Shown one piece after another: positions 14,528-25,000 of a DNA stretch of 64,000 nucleotides. The position numbers were made by a program, and so were the translations under genes. The stretch comes from Myxococcales bacterium (GTDB lineage: Bacteria; Myxococcota; UBA796; SXON01). Positions within the stretch are counted from its first letter, which is position 1. Every line of letters begins with the position of its first letter. Location of the stretch: the NCBI GenBank assembly GCA_009692585.1, contig SHYX01000011.1, positions 1 to 64,000 of the forward strand. Direction: 5' to 3'. The notes beneath the pieces were generated by a model. That model searched no databases and was not told where the DNA came from. It worked only from the letters and a program-made list of their open reading frames with translations.

Positions 14528-16546
14528 ATGTACCCGCACCAGAAGCTCGAATGGACCCAGGCCCGCCTCGAAGAGCGGCTCGAGGCCGCGCCCGCCGACG
14601 CGGAAGCACGCGCCGAGTTGGCGAAGGTCTGCCTTTCGCGCTCTCTCTACCACGGAGGCGGTGAGGCCCTGGCCGCTCAGGCCCTGCAACATGCGCGGAA
14701 GCTCGCACAGGACGATCCTGACAACGCGGAAGGTCACATCCTGGCGGGGGCCGCGCTGGTCGCGGGCGACCGGCCGGAGGCCGCGAAGAAGCACCTCGAC
14801 GAGGCGATGCGACTTGCGCCGGAGCGCGGCGACCTCCACCTGGCCCTGGGCGCCCTGTATCGATCGCAGCGCGATCTGCACCTGGCCATCAAGCACCTGG
14901 AAAACGCGTGCCGGGCGTCCCCGGAGAGCTGGGAATGTCACCTGCTGCTCGGCCGGGCACTCTCCGAACGCGCGCGGCAGATCGGAGGTGGTCGGCTTGT
15001 CGAGCGCGCCCAATACCACATGGTCCAAGCGCTCTCACTCGACCCCTCGCCGGACCTCCTCCCGGCCCTGATGCGGGACCTCGGACTCTTGTGCTTGAAC
15101 ACGGGGCGCTTCGCCGACGCCGAGAAGATGTTCATCCGGCTGCGCCAGAACCCGAGATTCTCCGCGCAGGCACGCAAATACCTCGGTCAGGTGGCCTTCG
15201 CCCTCGGCAAGTACAAGGGCGCCATCCAACACGATCGGCAGTACCTCGAAGGGCTCGTGGCGGGTGGCCAGGGAGAGGACCCGGGCACGCTGGCTCAGAT
15301 CGGGCTGAGCTACCTTCACCTCGGGGAGCTGGACCGGGCCCGGGAGTACTGCAATCGCGCCCTGATCCTCGACCCGGACCTGCTCGTGGCGCGGCACGCG
15401 CTGGGTTGCGTGATGGTGGAGGAGGGCCAGGTCGGCGACGCGATCAAGCTCTTCCGAGACACGCTCCAGGACCACCCGGAGCACCTGCCCAGCTACGTGG
15501 AACTCGCGCGGACCCGACGGCGGGCCGGCGATGTCAACTGGCTCCAGAAGGCCCTGTCGGTCGAGGCGTCGGAGTATGACAAGCTCCCAGTCATGGGCGG
15601 GACGGCGGCGCCGCGCACCATCGCGCGAAAGCGGATTGACGTGCTCCTGGACGAGCTGCGAGCGGTGGGTCCCAGCTCGGTCACCGCCGTGCTCGGTGCG
15701 CTGGATCTCACCGAAGACGAAGGGCTGCGCTTCGCCTTGTGGGAGTCTGCTTGCGGGCTCGCGGCCGGCCACGTCGCGGACGAGTTGGCCACCCGGCTCC
15801 GTGAGCCGGGTCGTTACTTTTCGGTGCCCCTCGCCCGAAACGCGCTCAGTGCCGCCGCGTGGATTCCCGAGCCCGCGCTGACCGCCGGACTCAACGTCAC
15901 CATCGACGACGTCCAGCGGGCATCGATCGATCGGCACGGCAACGCGCACGACCTGGTCGCGCATCGCCGGGCGGTGGAAGGGGAACGGGAGGTTGCCCGC
16001 GCCTGGCAGGCCGTGCTCCTGCTGGCGATCGCGACGCGTCGGAGTCGTTCCGCGCGCCAGCTCCTGGCAAACTGGGGGCAGGGCGTCGATCCTGAGCTGG
16101 CGGTGGCGGTGCACGCCGCCCAGGCCATGTGCGGAGAACCTGACGCGATCAAGGCCCTCCACCGCCGAGGTCAGGAAAAAGGGGCGAGCCTGCTGGTCGA
16201 TCGGCTGCTGGCTCGAATCACACCCCCGCCTCAGCGCGGCGAGCCGACGGCCGTTGCCGGCGGAGACACCCGGTGCTCGGCGTGTGGGCGCGTCGGCGCC
16301 GAGGTGACCCACCTGATGACCGGGACCCGCGCCGTAATCTGCGACCTCTGCATCGGCGAGATCCTACAGAATCGACATTCACTCGTCGCCCCGGACGACT
16401 CCGCCTGCCATCTGTGCGCGCGCACGCACTTCGAAGCCCGCAGCCTGTGGCGCTTCAACGGGGTCGACGCGTGCGCGCACTGCGTGGACCTCAGCGTGGG
16501 GCTGCGCGAGCGTGAGGCCGTGGATCGGTTTCTCACCACCTGGTAG
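14528..16546 (+). CDS. TPR protein with a C-terminal ClpX-type zinc finger and a second C4 finger
   Basis: 672 residues. About residues 15-350 are repeated TPR helices (for example HILAGAALVAGDRPEAAKKH, LHLALGALYRSQRDLHLAIK, IGLSYLHLGELDRAREYCNR, HALGCVMVEEGQVGDAIKLF). A helical Ala/Arg-rich middle follows. The tail contains C583-x2-C586...EVTHLMTGTRAVIC605-x2-C608, which matches the N-terminal zinc-binding domain of ClpX, and a second set C627-x2-C630...C649-x2-C652 with similar spacing. There is no AAA+ domain. In ClpX this finger binds adaptors and some substrates, so a link to ClpXP delivery is reasonable inference. It abuts the cytochrome gene stop to stop. Confidence 0.85.
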   Translation: MYPHQKLEWTQARLEERLEAAPADAEARAELAKVCLSRSLYHGGGEALAAQALQHARKLAQDDPDNAEGHILAGAALVAGDRPEAAKKHLDEAMRLAPERGDLHLALGALYRSQRDLHLAIKHLENACRASPESWECHLLLGRALSERARQIGGGRLVERAQYHMVQALSLDPSPDLLPALMRDLGLLCLNTGRFADAEKMFIRLRQNPRFSAQARKYLGQVAFALGKYKGAIQHDRQYLEGLVAGGQGEDPGTLAQIGLSYLHLGELDRAREYCNRALILDPDLLVARHALGCVMVEEGQVGDAIKLFRDTLQDHPEHLPSYVELARTRRRAGDVNWLQKALSVEASEYDKLPVMGGTAAPRTIARKRIDVLLDELRAVGPSSVTAVLGALDLTEDEGLRFALWESACGLAAGHVADELATRLREPGRYFSVPLARNALSAAAWIPEPALTAGLNVTIDDVQRASIDRHGNAHDLVAHRRAVEGEREVARAWQAVLLLAIATRRSRSARQLLANWGQGVDPELAVAVHAAQAMCGEPDAIKALHRRGQEKGASLLVDRLLARITPPPQRGEPTAVAGGDTRCSACGRVGAEVTHLMTGTRAVICDLCIGEILQNRHSLVAPDDSACHLCARTHFEARSLWRFNGVDACAHCVDLSVGLREREAVDRFLTTW

Positions 16547-18034
16547 CTACAGCGGCGCCACGTCCTCCGGCGACGCGAGGCGCGAGCAGGAAATCTTCGC
16601 CAGATAGGTCGAATAGTCAAAATCTGGGCTGTTGGCCTCGTCGTGACAACCGCGGCAGGTCGCCTCGGTGACGGCGTGCCCAGTCGCGCCGCCCCGGCCG
16701 GTGTGCCCGCGCATCGGGCCGTGGCAAGCCTCGCACTGCACGTCACGGAACGCGCCGATCGCCTTCTCCTCCACCGCGGCAAACCCACCCGGCTGACCAA
16801 AGCCGGTGGTATGGCAGGCGATACACTCAGGATTATCAGCCTTTTTCCTAATGATGAGCGATTCAAGCGCGCGGGCGTGCGCGTCGAACCCCCAGGATGC
16901 GATACGATCACGGTGGCAGCCGGAACAGCCGGACGCCGTGGCGTAGCCCCGCTGGTCCACCGCCTCGGCGCTCGCCCGCGCCGCGCCCAGGATCGCCTCA
17001 CGAAAGCGGGTGAGCTGGCCGTCCACCTTGCTGGGACCGTCCAAATCGGCGCTGAGCGGGATGTCCTCGACGTAGCCCACCGCCCGTCCGGCGGTGGCGC
17101 GCACCAGCTGTCGTTGGTCGATCCGCGCTTCGGCGGCTCGCGCTTCTGGCTTGATGGCGGCCAGGTTGCGGCCGTAGTGCGTCGCGGCGACATCGCGCCA
17201 TATCCCGTTGGCGACGAGCTCGAGCGGGCGACTATCTGTCGCGAGCGACAGGTGAATCAGCGTGACGTACCGACCGCGCCCCGGCGCCTCGATGATCGGG
17301 GCGCCACGGGTAATCACCGGCGCATCCCGACGGTCACCTTCGGTGGCCAGAACCGCGGCGAGGCCCGCTACGCCCTCGGCTACCAGGCGGTTGGTGGCCA
17401 GATCGGCGTTGGAGAGAACGAACCACGCGTCCACGCTCTCCGTCATCGCCTTACGCACGGCGGCGACGACGTCGACCGCCGGGTGGGCCTCGTCGGCGCC
17501 CGCCAGACCCACAAAACCCAGGCGTACGCCGTCGCGCTCCACCACGCGGGCCGCAAGCAGTCCCCCCTCGGCGTCCCAGTTCGACGCGAGCGCAGCATGC
17601 CGAGCCAGGAGCGCCACGCCGCCCGGCATCCGATCGATCGGAGACGCCGCCCAGGCGTCCAGACCGGTCCCTTCCGCCAGGCCCAGCACCGCCTCGGCCC
17701 GCACGCCGCGGTCCAACTCGTCGCGAGCGGTCATCCCTTTGACCAACATCTCCCCGGCGTCCACGGCAAACATCGGCACCGGGGCCGCGCGCACTCGGTC
17801 GAACAGCGCCGCGCGCCGGGCGAACCCGCCGTACGGGGTCGTGGGACACCCGCAAACCTCGACCTCGCCGCGGACCGCGCCGGTCAGGGCTACGATCGCC
17901 TGCTTCAGGGGGCGCTCCGGGCCCAGGGCCAGCTCGGCGGCATCCACGGGGTCGGGCAGCGACGGCAGCGGCGGCAACGCACGCGCGCCTCCGTCGACGG
18001 AGCAGGCGACAATGAAAGCGAGGAAGGCGATCAT
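16547..18034 (-). CDS. 5'-nucleotidase-like domain fused to a tetraheme cytochrome c (c554-like) lipoprotein
   Basis: 495 residues from MIAFLAFIVACSVDGG, a lipoprotein signal with lipobox FIVAC. The first two thirds resemble the metallophosphoesterase/5'-nucleotidase fold seen in similar fusions (EVCGCPTTPYGGFARRAAL, FAVDAGEML, RLGFVGLAG), but several metal-ligand motifs such as GNHE are not visible. The last ~125 residues hold four CxxCH heme sites (CSGCH, CIACH, CEACH, CRGCH) spaced as in cytochrome c554. Location: outer surface of a membrane facing the periplasm or outside. It is divergent from the metallopeptidase gene. Electron-transfer partners are not encoded nearby. Confidence 0.85.
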   Translation of the reverse strand: MIAFLAFIVACSVDGGARALPPLPSLPDPVDAAELALGPERPLKQAIVALTGAVRGEVEVCGCPTTPYGGFARRAALFDRVRAAPVPMFAVDAGEMLVKGMTARDELDRGVRAEAVLGLAEGTGLDAWAASPIDRMPGGVALLARHAALASNWDAEGGLLAARVVERDGVRLGFVGLAGADEAHPAVDVVAAVRKAMTESVDAWFVLSNADLATNRLVAEGVAGLAAVLATEGDRRDAPVITRGAPIIEAPGRGRYVTLIHLSLATDSRPLELVANGIWRDVAATHYGRNLAAIKPEARAAEARIDQRQLVRATAGRAVGYVEDIPLSADLDGPSKVDGQLTRFREAILGAARASAEAVDQRGYATASGCSGCHRDRIASWGFDAHARALESLIIRKKADNPECIACHTTGFGQPGGFAAVEEKAIGAFRDVQCEACHGPMRGHTGRGGATGHAVTEATCRGCHDEANSPDFDYSTYLAKISCSRLASPEDVAPL

Positions 18035-18105
18035 GCAAGAAGGTCGTGACGGCGGCGACCGCACGCGCGTAAGTGTATAGACGTTGGACGCCAACCGGGG
18101 AAACG

Positions 18106-20820
18106 ATGTCGGGGATTCTCGCGCTTCTGGCCTCCGCCGCCGCCTTCGCCCCGGCCGCCGAGGTGTGGATCGGCAGGGAACCGGCGCGCACGTTCCGCAC
18201 GCATCACCGCGCCCAGGCGACGCTCGCCCATCAGCCCGGCTGGGTGGAGTTCACCCAAGGGGAGGGCGCCGGCTGGAAGGCCCGTTTCGACGAACGCACC
18301 GGTACCGCTCATCGGATGTGGGGTCCGGGCATCGTTCTTGGCTCGGTCAAGGGCGAGCATGAGGTCCGCGTCGCGATGGAGCGCTTCCTGCTCCGAAACC
18401 GCGCCATCATCGGGGTCGCAGCGGGGGAGCTACCGTTTTCTCGCGCGCGGTACGTCGCCCGCACGGACACCTGGCTCGTGGACTTCGATCGCCTTCTCGG
18501 CGGCCATCCGGTGTGGCGGGGGGGGGTGACCGCCCGCATCCGCTTCGGCAAGCTCATCATGCTCGGGGTCGACACCTACCCGGACGCGGTCCTTCCCCAG
18601 GCCGAGCTCTCAAAGGCCGATGCCATCGACATCGCGGCGCTTGACGGCGCGGCGCCCATGGCCAACCACACCGGTGTCTCCGCCACCCTGGTGGCGCTGC
18701 CGCTCGACGGGCCCGACGGCCCGAGGATGCATCTTGCCTGGCAGGTTCGCAGCGAAACCAGCCTTCCCCGAGGACTATGGGTCACCTTCGTCGACGCCGT
18801 CGCCGGGGGAATCCTCTCGGTGCACAACGAGGTCCGGTTCCTGGACGGCACCGTGTACGGGAGCCACCGCGCACGCACCTACGACAGCGCGATGGTCACC
18901 TCGCCGATGCCCCGCGTCGCCATCGAAGGGGAAGGCAGCGTCAACGCCGATGAGTACGGCCGGTACTCGACGACCGGTGCCAGCGCGTCGACCTGGCTCA
19001 ACGGCACCTACCTCGACGTGAAAAACGCCAACGGCGCCGAGGGGCGGCTGGACTTCGCCGAGGCCGACCCCACGTGGACCACGGACGATGCCACCCAGGC
19101 CGAGATCGCCAGCTACGTGTACCTCCACCAGGTCAAGGACTGGGCCTACGCGCTGGCGCCCGAGGTGACGATGTCCTCTGTGCCCCTCACCAGCAACGTG
19201 AACTCCACAGACTACAGCTGTAATGCCTATTATGACGGCAACCTCAACTTCTTCGCCGCCGGCGATGGCTGCAACAACACCGGCGAGATCGCTGACGTCA
19301 ACTACCATGAGTGGGGCCACGGCTTTCACGCCTACAGCGCCGGCACCTGGTCCGTCGATGGCACCATCGGCGAGGGCGCCGGCGACGTCGTCTCCACCCT
19401 GATGACCCACGACAGCGAGATTGCACCCTTTTTCGTCACCAATGGGTCGGGCATTCGGGACGTGGCGCCCAATCAGGTCTACCCGGACGACCTCGCGGGC
19501 GAGGTGCACTACGACGGCCTGATCTTCGGCGGCGCGGTCTGGGACGTGTGGGCCGAGCTCCTGACGACCTACGGCGAGAGCCGCGAGGACAGCGGCGCCG
19601 CCTACGACGTCGTCGCCCACCTCTTCGTCGACGCGCTCAAGGCCAACCCGACCCTGGAGACGGCGTACGACGAGTTCATCGCCGCCGACGACGATGACGC
19701 GGACCTCGCCAACGGAACTCCGCACTACTGCGAGATCGCCGAGGGCTTCGCGCCGCACGGGCTCGGCCCCCTCGCCAGCGACGGGGGCGGGCTCACGGTC
19801 GACCACCTGCCGGTGGAAAACCAGAGCGGTGGCGCCGGCATCTCGGCCACCGGCACCATCGTCAACGTCGCCGCCGCCTGTCAGGCGTTCACCCTCGACG
19901 CGGTCACCCTCAACTGGTCGACCGACGACGGGGCCAACTGGTCCAGCAGCGGCGGGACGGTCGGCGGCGACAGCTTCACGGTCGAGTTCCCCGAAATTCC
20001 GACCGACACCATCGTGCACTACTACCTGAGCGCGACGGGGGCGGGCGGCGAGCAGGTCGAGGCCCCGGCTGGCGGCGACATCGCGCCCTTCACCTTCTAC
20101 GTCGGCCCGCTCACCGAGTTGTGGTGCGCGGACCTCACCGGCGATGACGGCGCGCTGGTGCACGAACTCATCGACGGCGACGAACGCGAGGGCGCCGATG
20201 ACTGGACGCACGGAACGCCGACGGCGATGGCCAATGACCCGGACACGGCATTCACCGGGCGAAAGGTGTGGGGAAACGACCTGGGAGGCGGTCAGTACAA
20301 CGGCGAGTACCAGCCGAACATCCACAACCGGATTTCGACGCCGAGCATCGACGCCGCCGGCCACGACACCCTGGTGGTGCAGTACCGCCGATGGCTCAAC
20401 GTCGAGGACGGATACTACGACCGCGCCCGTGTGCTCGGAAACGGCGAGACGATCTGGGAAAACCACGCCTCGAACGAACAGCGGGGCGACGAAGACACCC
20501 TCGACGACCAGTGGATTCTCGCCTCGCACCGCGCCGCTCCCACCGTGGGCGCGCTCACGCTGTCCTGGGAAATCGAGAGCGACGGCGGCAAGGAGCTCGG
20601 TGGGTGGAACCTCGACGACATCTGCGTGTACGCACCGCCCGCGCGCGTCGACGACACGGGGGACCCTGCGGTCGACGACTCCAAAGACGACGCAGACACC
20701 GACGACGGTGTGTTCCTGAGCCCCGGCGGATGCGGCTGTGAGAGCGGAGGGAAGCGGCTCCCAGGGATGCTCCTGGCCCTGGCAGTTACGACGCTGCTGG
20801 TCGGGGCCCGCCGGCGGTGA
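18106..20820 (+). CDS. Secreted M36-like zinc metallopeptidase with MYXO-CTERM-like anchor
   Basis: 904 residues. Signal peptide MSGILALLASAAAFAPAAE; a propeptide of roughly 270 residues; catalytic zinc site H401-E-W-G-H405 with the third ligand E423 in GTIGEGAGD, the fungalysin/M36 pattern; then beta-sandwich modules. The C-terminus has GGCGCESGGKR, a hydrophobic segment (LPGMLLALAVTTLLVGA) and RRR, which is the MYXO-CTERM sorting layout of myxobacteria. The start has GGGGA just upstream; a longer frame adds 11 residues without signal character. Expected role: extracellular or surface proteolysis, perhaps predatory. A 9-G run lies in the propeptide. The next gene overlaps the stop (GTGA). 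Confidence 0.9.
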   Translation: MSGILALLASAAAFAPAAEVWIGREPARTFRTHHRAQATLAHQPGWVEFTQGEGAGWKARFDERTGTAHRMWGPGIVLGSVKGEHEVRVAMERFLLRNRAIIGVAAGELPFSRARYVARTDTWLVDFDRLLGGHPVWRGGVTARIRFGKLIMLGVDTYPDAVLPQAELSKADAIDIAALDGAAPMANHTGVSATLVALPLDGPDGPRMHLAWQVRSETSLPRGLWVTFVDAVAGGILSVHNEVRFLDGTVYGSHRARTYDSAMVTSPMPRVAIEGEGSVNADEYGRYSTTGASASTWLNGTYLDVKNANGAEGRLDFAEADPTWTTDDATQAEIASYVYLHQVKDWAYALAPEVTMSSVPLTSNVNSTDYSCNAYYDGNLNFFAAGDGCNNTGEIADVNYHEWGHGFHAYSAGTWSVDGTIGEGAGDVVSTLMTHDSEIAPFFVTNGSGIRDVAPNQVYPDDLAGEVHYDGLIFGGAVWDVWAELLTTYGESREDSGAAYDVVAHLFVDALKANPTLETAYDEFIAADDDDADLANGTPHYCEIAEGFAPHGLGPLASDGGGLTVDHLPVENQSGGAGISATGTIVNVAAACQAFTLDAVTLNWSTDDGANWSSSGGTVGGDSFTVEFPEIPTDTIVHYYLSATGAGGEQVEAPAGGDIAPFTFYVGPLTELWCADLTGDDGALVHELIDGDEREGADDWTHGTPTAMANDPDTAFTGRKVWGNDLGGGQYNGEYQPNIHNRISTPSIDAAGHDTLVVQYRRWLNVEDGYYDRARVLGNGETIWENHASNEQRGDEDTLDDQWILASHRAAPTVGALTLSWEIESDGGKELGGWNLDDICVYAPPARVDDTGDPAVDDSKDDADTDDGVFLSPGGCGCESGGKRLPGMLLALAVTTLLVGARRR
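18528..18536 (+). repeat. 9-G homopolymer in the metallopeptidase propeptide
   Basis: Nine consecutive G residues encode part of VWRGGVTA. The frame is intact across it. A gain or loss of one G would abolish the peptidase. Confidence 0.95.
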
Positions 20821-21425
20821 TCCTGCTCCTGGCGCTGGTCCCCGCTCACGCCGAGCTTCCACCCCCCGATTACGACGTCACCCTCACCGAGGCGGCAGGC
20901 GCCGAGGTGGCGCGAATCGGCAACGAGCTGGACGCCACGAGCGCTGAGACCTTCGCCCGGCGGTGGATGCGCACCTTCGGCCCCTCGGCGCGGGTCACCT
21001 ACGAGCTGGGCCTGGCCTGGCGTCTCGCCGGCGATGATGCCCACGCGATGGCCTACCTGGAGCAGGCCGTCAAGCTTGATCCCGACCTTGCCGCCGCCCG
21101 CTACGACCGCGGCGAGGTGCGCCTCGCGGCCGGGGACCTGGTCGGCGCCACCGCGGACTTCGACGCGGTCGTCCGCCTGCTTCCGGAGGCATGGCCGGGC
21201 TGGTTCCGCCTGGCGCAGCTCTCCGGGCAGGCGGGCGACGCTCGCGGCTTCGAGCGGCACCTCGTCAAGTCGCTCCGCCTGGGGTTTGCGGTCACGGCGG
21301 TCGCCCAGGACCCCACCTGGCGGGGCTTCCGGCGCCACGCCACCATCGGGCCCGTCCTCGAACGATTGGTGCTGGTGTATCAGGGGCAACACGCGCTCGA
21401 TACGCTCGGCGGCGCGCCGGGATAA
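20817..21425 (+). CDS. Periplasmic TPR protein
   Basis: 202 residues, GTG start overlapping the metallopeptidase stop. MILLLALVPAHAELPPPDYD is a short signal peptide with cleavage near AHA. Two to three TPR units follow (VTYELGLAWRLAGDDAHAMA, AAARYDRGEVRLAAGDLVGA, WFRLAQLSGQAGDARGFERH). The end is hydrophobic without a membrane span. It may act as an assembly or processing helper for the peptidase or for the next gene's barrel, but only adjacency supports that. Confidence 0.75.
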   Translation: MILLLALVPAHAELPPPDYDVTLTEAAGAEVARIGNELDATSAETFARRWMRTFGPSARVTYELGLAWRLAGDDAHAMAYLEQAVKLDPDLAAARYDRGEVRLAAGDLVGATADFDAVVRLLPEAWPGWFRLAQLSGQAGDARGFERHLVKSLRLGFAVTAVAQDPTWRGFRRHATIGPVLERLVLVYQGQHALDTLGGAPG

Positions 21426-21435
21426 ACCGCCGCCG

Positions 21436-22017
21436 ATGCTCCCCCTCCTTTTCGCGTCGCTCGCCGATGCCCCCGAGTCGGCCACGGCCGCCGCCGCCAC
21501 GCCCATGGCCGCCGCAGAATCGCTGATCAATCGCGACGCAGAAGGCATCGGGATGGGGCTGATTCTCGGTGCTCCAACTGGCTTTTCCGCCGCCTGGCGG
21601 CCGGGGGGGCGCTTCCTGGTCGACGGGGGCGTGGCCTGGTCTTTCGTGCCCACCTCGGGCGGCGTGCGCAGTTACGCCCAGCTCCACATCGACGCCGCCA
21701 TCGACCTCGCCGACCTGCGCACGTCGGAAATGCCCAACATGCACTTCCCGATCTGGATGGGCGTGGGTCCGCGCACGCGCCTCGGCGACGGGACGGGCTA
21801 CGAGGCGTTCAACGTCGCGATCCGCATGCCGTTCGGAATGGGCTTCTGGCACGACGGCGTGCCGGTAGAAGGGTTCATCGAGATTGCCCCTGGAGTGGGT
21901 GTGTTCCCGCGCACCGAGTTCATCGTCGATGCCGCGCTGGGCGTGCGCTTCTACATCCCGATGCCCGGCGGAGCCCCCCGCTTCAAATCACCCGATCCGA
22001 GCACGGACACCTACTGA
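21436..22017 (+). CDS. Small outer-membrane beta-barrel-like protein
   Basis: 193 residues. Signal-like start [15 protein letters not shown], then an amphipathic beta pattern: [96 protein letters not shown]. This resembles the short barrel family typified by spirochaete DUF3996/BAPKO_0422 proteins, where similar GVGPR and GMGF segments occur. A Pro/Asp-rich tail follows the last strand. It starts 10 bases after the TPR gene and ends 19 bases before purL. Family assignment is tentative. Confidence 0.6.
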   Translation: MLPLLFASLADAPESATAAAATPMAAAESLINRDAEGIGMGLILGAPTGFSAAWRPGGRFLVDGGVAWSFVPTSGGVRSYAQLHIDAAIDLADLRTSEMPNMHFPIWMGVGPRTRLGDGTGYEAFNVAIRMPFGMGFWHDGVPVEGFIEIAPGVGVFPRTEFIVDAALGVRFYIPMPGGAPRFKSPDPSTDTY

Positions 22018-22036
22018 GCGGCCGCCAGGAGCCTCG

Positions 22037-25000
22037 ATGTTGACCCTGCGCGGCGGCCCCGCCCTCTCGCCCTTTCGGCTCCAGCGCCTGCTGACCGCGC
22101 TCTCTTCGCGGGCGCCTGCGGTACGCGCGCTCCACGCGGACCACCTCCACCTCGTCGACACTTCCCGGACTCTGGAGGATCAAGAAACCAGCCGGCTTCA
22201 GGCTCTCTTGAGCTACCTGCCCCCAGCGCCGAGTCGCCCGGGGCCCAGTCTCCTCGTGGTTCCCCGCCTGGGCACCGTCAGCGGCTGGTCGTCCAAGGCC
22301 ACGGACATCGCCCACAACTGCGGCCTCGCCGCGGTGCGTCGCATCGAGCGCGGGACCGTCTACCACTTCGACGACGCTGCCATCGACCTTTCAGCGGTGG
22401 CGCCGCTGCTGCACGACCGCATGACGGAGTCGGTCCTGCCCGGCGTTGACGTCGCCGACGCGTGCTTCCGCGACGCCCCCCCGACGCCGCTCTCCCGCGT
22501 CGATGTACTGGGTGGCGGAGCGCCCGCGCTGCGCACGGCGAACCACGCCTTGGGACTCGCGCTGGCCGACGATGAGATCGTGTATCTGGTGGCGGCCTTC
22601 CTTCGCCTGGGCCGCAACCCCACCGACGCCGAGCTGATGATGTTCGCGCAGGCCAACTCCGAGCATTGTCGGCACAAGATCTTCAACGCTTCGTGGACGT
22701 TGGACGCACAGGAGCAGGCCCATTCCTTGTTCGCGATGATCCGGAACACCACCGCCGTCGCGCTGGCGACCAACCCGCGCGGTCCCGGCGCGGTTCGGTC
22801 CGCGTACCACGACAACGCGGCGGTCACCGAGGGTTGGGCCGCGCGACGCCTCTTCCCCGATGAACGCGGGCACTGGAGGTACACCGCGGCACATCCGCTG
22901 CACATCCTGATGAAGGTGGAGACCCACAACCACCCCACCGCGATCAGCCCGTTCCCCGGGGCGGCGACGGGCGCGGGCGGAGAGATCCGGGACGAAGGCG
23001 CCGTAGGCCGTGGTGGCAAACCCAAGGCCGGATTGTGTGGATTCTCGGTGTCCCACCTGCGGGTCCCCGACCAGGAGCCGGAACCGTGGGAGCTTGACGA
23101 TCCCGGCAAGCCCGAGCGTATCGTCAGTCCCTGGCAGATCATGGTCGACGGACCGCTCGGGGCCGCCGCGTACAACAACGAGTTCGGACGCCCGAATCTC
23201 GCCGGCTACTTCCGCAGCTTCGAAGTGCGCCAGGACGGCGAGGTGCGCGGCTACCACAAGCCGATCATGATCGCGGGCGGCGTGGGCAACATCGACGAGC
23301 GGCACGTCGACAAGCTGCCGATTCCCCCCGGCTCGGCGCTCATCGTCCTCGGCGGGCCGGCCATGCGCATCGGCCTCGGCGGCGGCGCCGCCAGTTCGAT
23401 GACCTCGGGCCAGAGCGCCGGCGATCTGGACTTTGCCAGCGTACAGCGGGATAATGCGGAGGTCGAGCGCCGCTGTCAGGAGGTCATCGACCGCTGTCAG
23501 GCGCTGGGCGAGGACAACCCGATCCTGTCGCTGCACGACGTGGGCGCGGGTGGCCTCTCCAACGCCTTTCCCGAGCTTGTCCATGGCGGGGGCGCCGGCG
23601 GCTGGTTCGATCTCCGGGCGATTCCCAGCGCTGAACCAGGAATGTCGCCCCTGGAGGTATGGTCCAACGAGGCGCAGGAGCGCTACGTGCTCGCCGTCCC
23701 CGAGGCGGCGGTGGCGATGTTCGCGGCGCTCTGTGCCCGCGAGCGCTGCCCCTGGGCGCGAGTCGGCACCGCGACGACCGAACCCCAGCTTCGCGTCGAC
23801 GACGCCCTCCTCGGCGAACGGCCGGTCGATCTCCCGCTGGAGATCATCCTCGGGAAAACGCCCCGCATGCACCGGGTCGCGACACGATTCCCGCGAGCGC
23901 TGCAGGCCGCAAACCTCGACGGCATCGAGCTTTCGGAGGCCGCGCGCCGGGTCCTCCGCTTCCCGGCGGTGGCGGACAAGACCTTCCTGGTGACGATCGG
24001 CGACCGTTCCGTGGGTGGGCAGGTGGCGCGCGATCAGATGGTGGGCCCATGGCAGGTGCCCGTCGCCGATGTCGCGGTGACCACCCACAGCTATGAGGGC
24101 TACCGAGGCGAAGCGATGGCCATGGGCGAACGAACGCCACTTGCGCTCCTCGACGGCCCAGCATCGGCGCGGATGGCCGTCGGCGAGGCGATCACCAACC
24201 TCGCGGCCGCCCCGGTGGGAGCGCTCGGGCAGGTCGTACTCTCCGCGAACTGGATGGCGGCTGCCGGACACCTCGGCGACGATGCGGTGCTCTACGACAT
24301 GGTCCGCGCCGTCGGCATGGAGCTCTGTCCGGCGCTGGGCGTGGCCATCCCAGTGGGCAAGGACTCGATGTCGATGCGAACGACCTGGGACGGGAAGGCC
24401 GTCACCTCGCCGGTTTCGCTGATCGTCTCGGCCTTCGCGCCGGTGACCGACGTCCGGCGGACACTCACGCCGCTTCTACGACCCGAAGCTGCCACAGAGC
24501 TGTGGTTGGTCGACCTGGGGATGGGTCGCGATCGCCTCGGCGGGAGCGTGCTCCTCCAGGCCTACAACCAGCTCGGGGACACCGCGCCCGACCTGGATGA
24601 CCCGGCGTTGCTGATACGCTTCTTCGCGGGCGCCCAGGCCGCAAACGCCGCCGGTCTCCTGCTCGCCTACCACGATCGCAGCGATGGCGGCCTGTTCGCC
24701 ACCCTCTGCGAGATGGCCTTCGCCTCCCGATGCGGCCTCGACATCCACGTCTCGGGTGCGCCGCTGCCGGCGCTCTTCGCCGAGGAGCTCGGCGCCGTCA
24801 TCCAGGTCCGCGCGGCGGACGCCGACGCCGTGGCCCGCCACTTCCCGGGGCTGCGCCTGGTGCGACTGGGGCAACCGCTCTTCGAGGGAGCCGGAGCGTC
24901 GACCCTCCGCTTCTCGCTGGACGGCGGCGACGTCTGGGCCGTTCCCCGCGCGACGCTGCACCACGAATGGTCGGCGGTCACCCATGCGTTCCAGGTCCGG

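Noticed and set aside
16547..20820. Predation or redox island made of the cytochrome and the metallopeptidase
   Set aside because: The two genes are divergent with 71 bases between starts, but nothing in the sequence ties their functions together.
18775..20862. A 695-codon minus-strand frame opposite the metallopeptidase
   Set aside because: Val/Gly/Arg-rich shadow of a clear M36-like gene; no signal peptide or motif.
22391..24271. A 626-codon minus-strand frame opposite purL
   Set aside because: Shadow of a conserved housekeeping gene with no recognisable domain.
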